Assembly: GCA_903902945.1 (NCBI GenBank)
Contig: CAIUWU010000186.1
Span: forward strand, 1-7,264
DNA from: an uncultured Pseudomonadota bacterium
GTDB taxonomy: Bacteria; Pseudomonadota; Gammaproteobacteria; Methylococcales; Methylomonadaceae
DNA length: 7,264 bases
Reading direction: 5' to 3'
Positions within the stretch are counted from its first letter, which is position 1; each line of letters opens with the position of its first letter. A program made the position numbers and the translations under genes. The notes beneath the pieces were generated by a model, which saw only the letters and a program-made list of their open reading frames with translations, was not told the origin of the DNA and ran no database searches. Shown here piece after piece: positions 1 to 6,093 of the stretch.

Positions 1-76
1 CAAGAACCAATCTAGCGGCATCTTGTTTGAATTCCAGGCTGTATTTGGGTCTATTGTGTTTTTTGTTGTTACTCAT
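1..76 (-). CDS. IS3-family-like transposase OrfA, N-terminal 25 residues (partial)
   Basis: The ATG at 76-74 lies behind a good ribosome-binding site (AGAGGTG, then ACC, then ATG). The visible protein begins MSNNKKHNRPKYSLEFKQDA and continues ARLVL. The basic start followed by a Y-S-x-E-F-K-x-x-A-x-x-L-V pattern is the usual opening of the helix-turn-helix domain of IS3-type OrfA, which binds the element's ends. The rest lies beyond the window, so an intact OrfA/OrfB pair cannot be confirmed. The identical start codon context occurs at 7254 on the plus strand. Confidence 0.8.
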   Translation of the reverse strand, partial: MSNNKKHNRPKYSLEFKQDAARLVL

Positions 77-140
77 GGTCACCTCTGATAGCAGTATAAA
101 TTCTGCCTTTAGAAGTGTCCGGGATTATTAGACCATTTCA
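1..140 (-). mobile_element. Left-flank IS3-family-like insertion sequence, 5' end only, reading out of the window
   Basis: On the minus strand the element begins at base 140 with TGAAATGGTCTAATAATCCC. It continues through a short leader to a transposase start at 76 and runs off the left edge. Bases 140-66 are identical, 75 of 75, to 7190-7264 read on the plus strand. That identity fixes the element's terminus precisely, because the flanking bases diverge immediately outside it. A terminus starting with TG and a small first ORF with an OrfA-type N-terminus are typical of the IS3 family. The subgroup cannot be named from this fragment. Insertion cuts the GspL/PilMN-like gene and supplies its stop codon. 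Confidence 0.85.
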
Positions 141-1220
141 ATTCTCTTTCTCCTTGGTCAGGTCGGCTATTTGTTTGTTATTGTCATTGAGCTGTTTCTC
201 AATCTGTGTCAGTTGCTGAATTTCGCGATCAAGTTCATCTCGCTGCCACAGAAACCAAAATGCATGCAGTGCACACAACAGTAGCGCCGCCAGTATTGAG
301 ACACCCATCCACAACAAATCGCTATTAATTTTGCCAGCCGCTTGAAATAGCAATAGCTCATCGAACTGTTTACTGCTCAGAATTCGCGACCATTTACTTA
401 ACCAGAGCGCCGCATCATCTTCATTGTTGAGATCAAAAATTGCATCTGTATTGGGCAGCATTTCCAAGCGACCGGTCAGTAGCAGTTCGCTTGTAGTCTG
501 CCTATCTTTATCCAGCAACCATTGCTCCAACTCTAGCTTCCAATCAGCTCTGTCATGCTCAATCAGCAATATGCGTTTGTTTTCCACATTTTTTTCGACC
601 GCAATTGTTTTATCGCTCCAGTTTTCTACCCTTAGCCAAGTTTTCGTCTCGCTACTCATGGCCTCTGGCAATAACAGTGGATGAACAATGGCTCTCAACT
701 TAGTCTTACGTGCCGCTAGGATTTTTTTGATGTCGTCCCATACTGATTGCTCTAGCTGTGAATACCAATACTCAACGATCTGCTCATCGTCCGTTTCGAT
801 GCGTTTATAAATCGAAAGTGGCGCAAACATAGCCTGTCCTGTCATGCCTTCAGCTTCATATTGCAGCACTTGTTTAAGCACGTCAGCATCTAGGCCTCTT
901 ACTTGCTGGATGGGCAACGTCATTGACATCAACGGTAATTTAGCCGGCAATATCCAAACCGATTTTTCCAGCGGTCTGAGCGTTAAATCCAGGATACGGC
1001 TCAGGGCTTTGGGGAGTTGGTTCGGTGAATTGCAACCTTGCTCTATAACTTCCAAGTCACTAATCAAAACACCTTGACTATCGGCATCGATTCTTAGCGT
1101 ATTTTCTTCATTAATGAATAACAGTGTATGTTTGCTGCCAATTTTTTGTAGCCCGAGATTGGATTGGGCAAATTCGATTTTTAAAGCTGCAGCAAGCGGC
1201 CGCATTCCTGTTGTTTTCAA
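138..1220 (-). pseudogene. GspL / PilM-PilN-like pilus or secretion assembly-platform protein, C-terminus removed by an IS
   Basis: The 360-residue product has a cytoplasmic region (about 1-300), one hydrophobic membrane segment (about 303-325) and a charged, Q/E/K-rich coiled-coil start (about 327-360). The stretch around residues 86-130, SVWILPAKLPLMSMTLPI followed by a DADVLKQVLQYE-type helix, resembles the actin-like PilM/GspL fold. The membrane segment plus coiled coil matches PilN or the bitopic part of GspL. Such proteins link the cytoplasmic ATPase to the inner-membrane platform of type IV pili and type II secretion. The start is a TTG at 1220-1218: AGGAG (1232-1228) sits 7 nt before it, while the next ATG (1205) has no well-spaced site. 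It begins 2 nt after the upstream ligase gene's stop, so coupling is likely. The stop TGA (140-138) is the first three bases of the IS, so the periplasmic ferredoxin-like domain is missing. Which family member it is (GspL, MshI-like or PilMN fusion) is uncertain. Confidence 0.75.
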
Positions 1221-1222
1221 GA

Positions 1223-2537
1223 CTAGACTCCTGTCCTCGCGATCACTGCTACTGATCCACTACATTGCTCAGCGTCTTTCTGTCGACTTGAATATGGATT
1301 ATTGCTGACAACCATCAGCATGTAGATGCTTATTACTAGCAGTAGCATCGCCGACAAACCGCCAGCCACGCGCGCTGCTAAGCCTGTTATTTGCCAGTAT
1401 TGTTGGCTATGCAGGGTTAACAGACTTAAGCACAGGAATAACCATCCAAATTGATAGGCGTCGTCATAATCCATGGCATGAAACAACATCATCCAGATAC
1501 TGATCTGATAAAAATACTGCTGCTGTTGGTGATGCTGATCGACATGTTTGGTTGCATGCCAAAAGCAATAGATCATGGCGCCTGCCAGCGCTAGACCAAT
1601 AATCCCGTTTTCAACCAGCACTATCCATGGCGACCCCAGCTGCTGTCTTAGTAAGTCCGGATTGCTGAATGGTACCAGCGCGCCATGAGCTAACCAAGCC
1701 GATTCCAAACCATGCATACCTATACCCAACCAGGGATTGCTAAACCAGATATTGATGATCCCTTGGAGTAATTGCACCTGCTCTACAAGCATCACTAGGG
1801 CGGGCCGACTTGATGTGACTGCTACAGCACGCTCACCCCAAGCAGTGTCTACTGCTGTCGGCAGCATCAGACATAAGCAGGCCCAATATCCCCAACTTTT
1901 CCTATCTAACATAGTTTTGCTCAACAGATACAATACTAGTAACAACGCATAAATATCCGCCATTTTCCAGCTGAGTCCCTTCCCTATCAGCACCACCACT
2001 GTCACCCCCCAATACTGATAACGCTGACTTTGATGCGCTTGCTGCCATAGACTATTCAAGGCTATCAAACCGAGCCAAGGCCAAACACTCTGTTGCAGAT
2101 GCATCGCCACACCTAATCCTGTCAGGAATGAGCTTAGGTCGACCAAAGCCACAGCTAATGCAATACCGGCTATGGCACTTGCTAGTTCCCAACAAACTGT
2201 ACTGCGTTGCCATAACTTTGGGACCTGTCCCACTGCCAGCACAACCAAGCTCAGCAGCAGACACTGGCAAATAAACATGCCACTATCCGCACCAAAAAAC
2301 CGGGGATGTATAATTTGCAGCCCCCCCCCATGCTATTGGTAGCAGGATGGGTTTAGGCACAAATAAATCTTTAATGCCGCTGCATGCCATGACTAGCAAA
2401 ACCAATGACACCAATACCAGAGCCAGCCAGCTTGCAGGTATCAGCATAAGTTGCCATGTCACCGCCCACCCCAGCAGCGTACTCAGTATCAAAACCCTGT
2501 ATTGCGTATGCCTTACCCAGGATGACCACGGTGTCAT
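1223..2537 (-). pseudogene. Second O-antigen ligase/Wzy-like membrane protein, frameshifted at a G9 tract (probable phase-OFF allele)
   Basis: Two minus-strand reading frames abut at a run of nine G (2329-2321). The upstream one starts at ATG 2537-2535 (MTPWSSWVRH) and, read through the tract, ends at a stop at 2283. The downstream one has its first ATG at 2278 and ends at 1223. With eight G the frames join as ...PIAWGG-LQIIHPRFFGADSG-MFICQC..., giving about 437 residues. The recovered HPRFFGADSG followed by a hydrophobic helix resembles the P-R-x-F/G-N-x-N segment of the Wzy_C/O-antigen-ligase family. The larger ligase in this window has RPGGFFVNNSNSQG at the equivalent place. Later family-like motifs are NPWLGIGMHG (about residues 267-276 of the joined protein) and FHAMDYDD. 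It has many membrane segments and a Q/H-rich loop. The H-N-x-Y-L motif seen in the other ligase is absent; SPWIVLVENG occupies that place. Probable role: transfer or polymerisation of lipid-linked glycan at the periplasmic face. Product assignment is by family resemblance only. Confidence 0.72.
2321..2329 (-). repeat. Poly-G (G9 on the coding strand) homopolymer, candidate phase-variation switch
   Basis: Nine consecutive C on the plus strand (G on the coding strand) lie inside the second ligase-like gene, about 72 codons after its start. Reading TGG-GGG-GGG-GCT leads to a stop 38 nt beyond the tract. Losing one G (or gaining two) joins the downstream 351-codon frame. It is the longest homopolymer I see in the window, and it sits exactly where the two halves change frame. 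Homopolymeric G tracts of about this length mediate slipped-strand phase variation in known surface-glycan genes, including Neisseria pgl genes. Alternatives are a fixed mutation or a homopolymer base-calling error. Confidence 0.75.
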
Positions 2538-2542
2538 TATTA

Positions 2543-2593
2543 CTAATCGCTCCGGTGAATTGCATACCAATTAAGCGCACCAAACACCCTCAT
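2543..2593 (-). CDS. Possible 16-residue leader ORF just upstream of the second ligase gene
   Basis: ATG at 2593-2591 follows GGAG (2604-2601) with 7 nt spacing, the best-spaced ribosome-binding site near this gene. It encodes MRVFGALNWYAIHRSD and stops at TAG 2545-2543. That leaves 5 nt before the proposed ligase ATG at 2537. The ligase ATG itself has only a distant GGAG (12 nt away), which lies inside this mini-ORF, so coupled translation would make sense. Coding evidence beyond this layout is absent, and it may be chance. Confidence 0.3.
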   Translation of the reverse strand: MRVFGALNWYAIHRSD

Positions 2594-2678
2594 TCCGATT
2601 CTCCAGTAGCCGTAAAGTTAATAATCTCTTCACCTAAGCAATTAAGATGCCATCTATATTTACTTCAATAAATCAACC

Positions 2679-2705
2679 GTTTGAAATCAGACCATCCTTT
2701 CAAAC
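2679..2705. repeat. Perfect 8-bp inverted repeat in the gap upstream of the second ligase gene
   Basis: GTTTGAAA (2679-2686) and TTTCAAAC (2698-2705) are perfect reverse complements separated by 11 nt, with arm centres 19 bp apart. It lies about 90 bp before the mini-ORF and 140 bp before the ligase ATG. A repressor or activator operator is possible, since the arms are about two helical turns apart. An RNA hairpin is also possible, although it is AT-rich and has no T-run on either side. Confidence 0.4.
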
Positions 2706-2840
2706 AGAATATTCACTAAGCACAAAGCCACAACTTTCACCAAAAACCCGCATTCTTATCAAGACAAACCGCAACACACTGATATTTATCGATTTTCACT
2801 TTTGGTTATTGCGCTTTTACCGCGGCAAATGCCGTAACCA

Positions 2841-4778
2841 TCACACCAATCTAGCGCTTATTTCTGGCATAGACAGATAAAAAGTTTTATCCAACACCGC
2901 CACATCACGCGCATAAAATGCCGCAGTCGTACGCAAATCGCCGCTTACCTTCTGCCAGCCAGGCTGTGTCGGCCAGTGTTTATCGATTAATTCACAATAG
3001 GTAGACAACAGCGACACACTGACAATTTGTTTGCGGCCTAAAGCGTTTAATAAAACCACTTTGGCTCGTTCCGGCTGATGTTGAGACAACAATAAACGCG
3101 CATACTCCAGCCTCAGCTTTATTTGCACGGGATTCTTGAGCAAAGCCTGCTGCATATAGTCAGTGGCACGCTGGGGTTGTCCCAGCATTTCACTGACACC
3201 GGCTTTGATTTGTAAAAACTGCCACTGTCCGCTATTTAATTGCAAGGCTGAATCAATTTGCTGACCGGCGTAGGTTAACAATTGCTGCTGCTGTTCAGGA
3301 TTGACGGTGCCTGGCTCTTGTTTGATTAAATGCAAAATATAACCGGCTAGATTAGCCCGATAAACATCGTTCAGGGGCATTACTGTCATTAGGCGTTGCA
3401 ACCCTGCTACCCGGAGCAATGGCTCTTGCGGAGGCTGGCGCTCAAAGTTGTAGGCCATCGAATAAGCCACAATCCAATAGACCAACACCATGCCATAGCC
3501 CGCTGCCAGCACCCCTTGTCCACGACCCAGTTTCCGGCCGGCTTGAGATTGGACAGTTAACTGCGCATACCACTGGTAACAAGGCCCCATCATCAAGGCC
3601 AGCAACATTAGCAGGGGTTCATTGGTCAAATTATGGTCTATGCCTGCATGCAACAGAATAGCCCATGCGCCCACCAGACACGGCAAGGCAAATCTGACCT
3701 GGGTGCGTTCAGCCAGCAGCAGCCGACGGCTGATTTTGGCAAAATGACCTAACCATGCCAGCGTCAGCAACCCACCCACCGGGCCCAATTCCACCAACAT
3801 TTGCAAATAATCATTGTGAACAAAATTACCCGCTGACACATCGACCTGCTGCGGATCGGCATATTGAAAATAATAGAGATGGTAGTTATTAAACCCCACT
3901 CCTAACAGCGCATGATCCTGATACAGATACCAGGCCGCCATCCACAAACTGGCGCGTCCCGATCCAAGCTTCCCTGGAGCATCATGCCATTCATGGGCAA
4001 AGCCAGCCAAGCGCAGCAACAACTCGCTATTCAAGCCATACCCCAAGAGCAGCCCCAATCCGAGACAACCCGCCGTCCAGGATAATTGCTGCCGACTACA
4101 GCGCAACATCCGATGAGCCAGGACCATCACGACCAAAGCCAGGCTTAACAAGACCAGCAAAGGCCCGCGTCCACCTTGCAAACAAATCGCCATCACCGCC
4201 AGGACTATCAGCCCGCCCAAGCCCCGGGAATGTTGTGGTCGACCCAGATTCGCCGCAACCACCCCCAACAATAAACTCACCAATACGATGCCCTGGGAAT
4301 TGCTGTTATTAACAAAAAAACCACCCGGACGCTGAATACCCAGCCCCAAGCCTTGATACAGCGTATGCCCCACCATACCCAACAGTAAAACCACTGCCGC
4401 TTGCTGTAATCTGACACTACCAACCAAACTCAGGCGCGAACTGATCAACACTGCCTGCAAGACGGTGCTGAAAGCCATCCACTCCAAAACGGCATCGGTC
4501 TTGGCACTTGCCCAGCACACCGACAACCCCATCCATAACCACAGCGCCACTAAAGCAACGGGCAAACGTCCATGCTCTACCGCCCGCACCTGGCGGGATT
4601 GCAGCAGCACCCAGAGCAGCAGCAACAGCAACATCAACTGCCCCATCCACTGGAACATCAGATGTTCGTCCTGGCCATTCGCCTGCATCATCAATAGCAT
4701 AGCCAAAATCAAACTCAACGACCACATGACAGACCACACACTCCATTGGCCGTGGAAATCAATATCCATTTTAATCAC
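2841..4778 (-). CDS. PglL/Wzy-type oligosaccharide ligase (probable pilin O-oligosaccharyltransferase) with C-terminal TPR-like region
   Basis: The 645-residue protein has about 10-12 hydrophobic segments (residues ~10 to ~445), then a soluble C-terminal region. Family-like motifs in order are RPGGFFVNNSNSQG (about 150-163), GGRGP (202-206), SGRASLW (273-279), LLGVGFNNYH (291-300), FVHNDYLQMLVELG (319-332, with His321) and IDHNLTNEP (380-388). This is the Wzy_C/O-antigen-ligase superfamily, whose PglL, TfpO and TfpW branches move glycan from undecaprenyl carriers to pilin in the periplasm. Residues ~523-585 form two TPR-like helical pairs, common in the PglL branch. I chose the GTG at 4778-4776 because GAGG (4788-4785) sits 6 nt before it. 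The ATG at 4769 has no site, and upstream extension would run into the pilin terminator. Being directly behind a pilin gene argues for pilin glycosylation, but O-antigen ligase or exopolysaccharide polymerase cannot be excluded. Confidence 0.85.
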   Translation of the reverse strand: MIKMDIDFHGQWSVWSVMWSLSLILAMLLMMQANGQDEHLMFQWMGQLMLLLLLLWVLLQSRQVRAVEHGRLPVALVALWLWMGLSVCWASAKTDAVLEWMAFSTVLQAVLISSRLSLVGSVRLQQAAVVLLLGMVGHTLYQGLGLGIQRPGGFFVNNSNSQGIVLVSLLLGVVAANLGRPQHSRGLGGLIVLAVMAICLQGGRGPLLVLLSLALVVMVLAHRMLRCSRQQLSWTAGCLGLGLLLGYGLNSELLLRLAGFAHEWHDAPGKLGSGRASLWMAAWYLYQDHALLGVGFNNYHLYYFQYADPQQVDVSAGNFVHNDYLQMLVELGPVGGLLTLAWLGHFAKISRRLLLAERTQVRFALPCLVGAWAILLHAGIDHNLTNEPLLMLLALMMGPCYQWYAQLTVQSQAGRKLGRGQGVLAAGYGMVLVYWIVAYSMAYNFERQPPQEPLLRVAGLQRLMTVMPLNDVYRANLAGYILHLIKQEPGTVNPEQQQQLLTYAGQQIDSALQLNSGQWQFLQIKAGVSEMLGQPQRATDYMQQALLKNPVQIKLRLEYARLLLSQHQPERAKVVLLNALGRKQIVSVSLLSTYCELIDKHWPTQPGWQKVSGDLRTTAAFYARDVAVLDKTFYLSMPEISARLV

Positions 4779-4800
4779 TGCATACCTCAAATTTTGGTCA

Positions 4801-4828
4801 TAAAAAAAGGTGGCCGCAGCCACCTTTC
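4801..4828 (-). terminator. Rho-independent terminator after the pilin gene
   Basis: On the minus strand a 9-bp perfect stem (AAAGGTGGC, 4827-4819, with GCCACCTTT, 4814-4806) encloses the loop TGCG. The T-run continues for four more bases past the stem (4805-4802). It lies 35 bp beyond the pilin stop and ends about 12 bp before the ligase ribosome-binding site. There is no room for a full promoter between them, so the ligase is probably expressed by partial read-through, or from a promoter overlapping the pilin end. Confidence 0.9.
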
Positions 4829-4856
4829 TAAGATCACGCGCGTATAGAACGCTTGC

Positions 4857-4873
4857 TGAACATTAATTGTTCA
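4857..4873. repeat. Small inverted repeat overlapping the pilin stop codon
   Basis: TGAACA (4857-4862) and TGTTCA (4868-4873) flank TTAAT, which contains the pilin TAA stop on the minus strand. The arms are perfect but only 6 bp. It may fold at the end of the pilin transcript, upstream of the main terminator, or be fortuitous. Confidence 0.3.
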
Positions 4874-5738
4874 TTCTGGCGCTTGAAGAAGACCATTGCT
4901 GGCTAGCAGCCGAACCAATCAGACGGCCAAAATCCATATTGGCAACAGCACCTACGAAAGAAGCAGGTTGAGCTTGATCAGAGCAATCTTTCTCAGCATT
5001 TTCTGACGCTTGAACTTTAAAGATTGCGATGAATCGCGAATAGGCTTTTTCAGGATTAAAGTCACCATTAGGCACAAACAACACCGGTGCCGACTGCAGC
5101 CCTTTACCAATCAATTCGCTATCATCGCCGATACCCATACCAATATAGCTGTAGCATCCGTCAGTTCCATCATAGACTTGATAGCTCTCTGGAGTACCAC
5201 CAAACGCGTAAGATAATTGTTGAGCAACAGTTGCCCCACCCCACATGTGTGTATTATCGAGATCAGTCAATTTAGCGACACTCAAATTCGCTGCAACGTC
5301 TATTGCAGCATTAGGAGAGTAGTCAGCATTTTTAGTTGCCCCGTAAGTTTGATTGCCATTCTGAGGAGAGAGAACGTTTTTAATCACTTGCGTCATACCA
5401 GCACGTTTTAAAGATTTTGCCTCAACATCCGTCAAGTTTTCTGCAACCAAAATACTGTCTGCATAATTAGTTTTAGAAATCAAATTGAGAACGCCACTGG
5501 CGTTAGTCAGAGTTTCCAATCTTTCTGGCAACGCATTATGATCGGTTCTAAATTTGGCAATCGTTTGGTTCAATTGATTAATGGTTGAAGCCGTTGTGGA
5601 ATCATGAGCCTTATCCGCCATGCCTGCAACATAAGGGACAGCAACACCTGCCATGGCGACCATAACCAGCATCACCACGGTCAATTCAATCATGGTCATA
5701 CCCGCTTGTTGTTTGCGAGAAGCAATCGTGTAGTTCAT
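4863..5738 (-). CDS. Long type IV pilin-like protein with class-III prepilin leader
   Basis: The 291-residue precursor has a 13-residue basic leader, MNYTIASRKQQAG. Prepilin peptidase would cut after Gly13 to give MTMIELTVVM..., with the conserved Glu at mature position 5 and a continuous hydrophobic helix to about residue 37. Residues ~45-75 (INQLNQTIAKFRTDHNALPE) match the long helix and LP turn of pilins and GspG-like pseudopilins. Two cysteines (Cys195, Cys252) could close a disulfide-bonded D-loop. The tail is serine-rich (SQQWSSSSAR at about 279-288). At 278 mature residues it is much longer than most major pilins (about 140-170), and Met rather than Phe at mature position 1 is atypical. 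The start is ATG 5738-5736, with AGAGGA (5750-5745) 6 nt upstream. A TTG two codons earlier lies too close to that site. A sigma54-type promoter upstream and a strong terminator downstream suggest a highly expressed single-gene transcript. Whether it is a major pilin, minor pilin or pseudopilin is open. Confidence 0.87.
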   Translation of the reverse strand: MNYTIASRKQQAGMTMIELTVVMLVMVAMAGVAVPYVAGMADKAHDSTTASTINQLNQTIAKFRTDHNALPERLETLTNASGVLNLISKTNYADSILVAENLTDVEAKSLKRAGMTQVIKNVLSPQNGNQTYGATKNADYSPNAAIDVAANLSVAKLTDLDNTHMWGGATVAQQLSYAFGGTPESYQVYDGTDGCYSYIGMGIGDDSELIGKGLQSAPVLFVPNGDFNPEKAYSRFIAIFKVQASENAEKDCSDQAQPASFVGAVANMDFGRLIGSAASQQWSSSSARMNN

Positions 5739-5744
5739 TAACAA

Positions 5745-5750
5745 TCCTCT
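5745..5750 (-). promoter_or_regulatory. Ribosome-binding site deciding the pilin start
   Basis: AGAGGA on the minus strand lies 6 nt before ATG 5738 and directly abuts the upstream in-frame TTG (5744). The spacing selects the ATG, shortening the leader by two residues to 13. Confidence 0.75.
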
Positions 5751-5804
5751 GTTTAGTTAGATTAAATAATGCCTTCATGTGATCCACAAAAGCACTGTTA
5801 CTAA

Positions 5805-5820
5805 AGCTATTTTCGTGCCA
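5805..5820 (-). promoter_or_regulatory. Sigma54 (RpoN) -24/-12 promoter for the pilin gene
   Basis: The minus strand reads TGGCACGAAAATAGCT from 5820 to 5805. Against the consensus TGGCACG-N4-TTGCW it differs at a single position (TAGC instead of TTGC). The invariant GG (-24) and GC (-12) are present with correct spacing. A transcript would start near 5794, giving a ~55-nt leader before the pilin ATG. Type IV pilin genes are classic RpoN/PilR targets, and the remnant of an NtrC-type activator gene lies about 0.9 kb upstream in this same locus. Confidence 0.8.
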
Positions 5821-5902
5821 ACTTTTTTATTCCTTTAAAATCAATAACCTAAAATAGAACATAGCTACCAGCCGTTGAAACGCTTAGCATAAACACACAG
5901 TT

Positions 5903-5939
5903 CACACCCAATTTCACCATTTCCCGCATACCCACACCC
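5903..5939 (-). promoter_or_regulatory. Candidate activator-binding repeats upstream of the sigma54 promoter
   Basis: GGGTGTG on the minus strand occurs twice (5909-5903 and 5939-5933) as direct repeats exactly 30 bp apart, about three helical turns. A TGTC lies just upstream (5946-5943). They sit roughly 110-145 bp upstream of the expected transcription start, within the usual range for NtrC-family upstream activator sites. Known Pseudomonas PilR sites contain GTGTC/TGTC-type elements, so the resemblance is suggestive only. Confidence 0.35.
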
Positions 5940-6032
5940 CAAGACATTGTTTTTAAATAATTTTAATTAACCGGGTTTTTAATTTTGCCGGGCAATATGC
6001 CTCAATAAGACTTTGCAGCTGGAAAATACGCG

Positions 6033-6055
6033 GCCAAGCAACAATCCAGCTTGGC
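6033..6055 (-). terminator. Hairpin after the transglycosylase gene, possible weak terminator
   Basis: GCCAAGC (6055-6049 on the minus strand) pairs perfectly with GCTTGGC (6039-6033) across a 9-nt loop, 38 bp past the transglycosylase stop. The bases that follow are CGCGTATTTT, so the T-run is short and displaced. This is not a textbook rho-independent terminator. Confidence 0.35.
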
Positions 6056-6093
6056 AAGCAGCTTATAAAAATATAGAAGGGGTGACTGATGCC

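Larger units (their letters stand above)
2538..2840. other. 303-bp AT-rich intergenic region between the two ligase genes
   Basis: This gap is visibly AT-richer than the neighbouring genes. It contains the GTTTGAAA inverted repeat and the 16-residue mini-ORF. Just past the larger ligase's stop there is a short GC-rich CGGC-ATTT-GCCG hairpin without a T-run. No convincing sigma70 promoter stands out: TTGATT and TTGAAG hexamers near 2660-2680 lack a good partner at 16-18 nt. A gap this long suggests that the second ligase and the GspL/PilMN-like gene have their own promoter here, but I could not locate it. Plus-strand reading frames in the gap show no protein-like features. Confidence 0.6.
5739..6093. 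other. 355-bp intergenic regulatory region between the transglycosylase and pilin genes
   Basis: This AT-rich stretch carries the pilin ribosome-binding site, the sigma54 promoter (5820-5805), the paired GGGTGTG boxes and a hairpin near the end of the transglycosylase gene (6033-6055). The segment 5945-5990 is a run of A/T interrupted by CCGGG motifs, and would be a plausible bend or IHF-type region between activator and promoter. No protein-coding frame in it looks real. Confidence 0.6.

Noticed and set aside
2005..2010. C6 run within the second ligase gene as another switch
   Set aside because: Six bases is short for efficient slippage, and the reading frame is continuous across it.
2321..2329. 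Programmed -1 ribosomal frameshift on the G run
   Set aside because: The downstream frame is reached only by skipping one base (+1) or by slipping back two. A standard -1 slip on G-GGG-GGG leads to the third frame. DNA or transcript slippage explains the arrangement better.
2347..2880. Several plus-strand open frames across the ligase start and the intergenic gap
   Set aside because: They have no motifs, no good starts and mutually overlapping frames, as expected by chance in AT-rich DNA.
4465..4803. Plus-strand open frames (and the minus-strand frame 4417-4746) over the ligase N-terminus
   Set aside because: They shadow the ligase's Leu-rich membrane segments in other frames. They have low-complexity composition and no ribosome-binding site logic.
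4779..4823. Extended N-terminus of the large ligase starting at 4823
   Set aside because: The extra 15 codons are encoded by the pilin terminator stem and T-run. The GTG at 4778 has a well-spaced GAGG.
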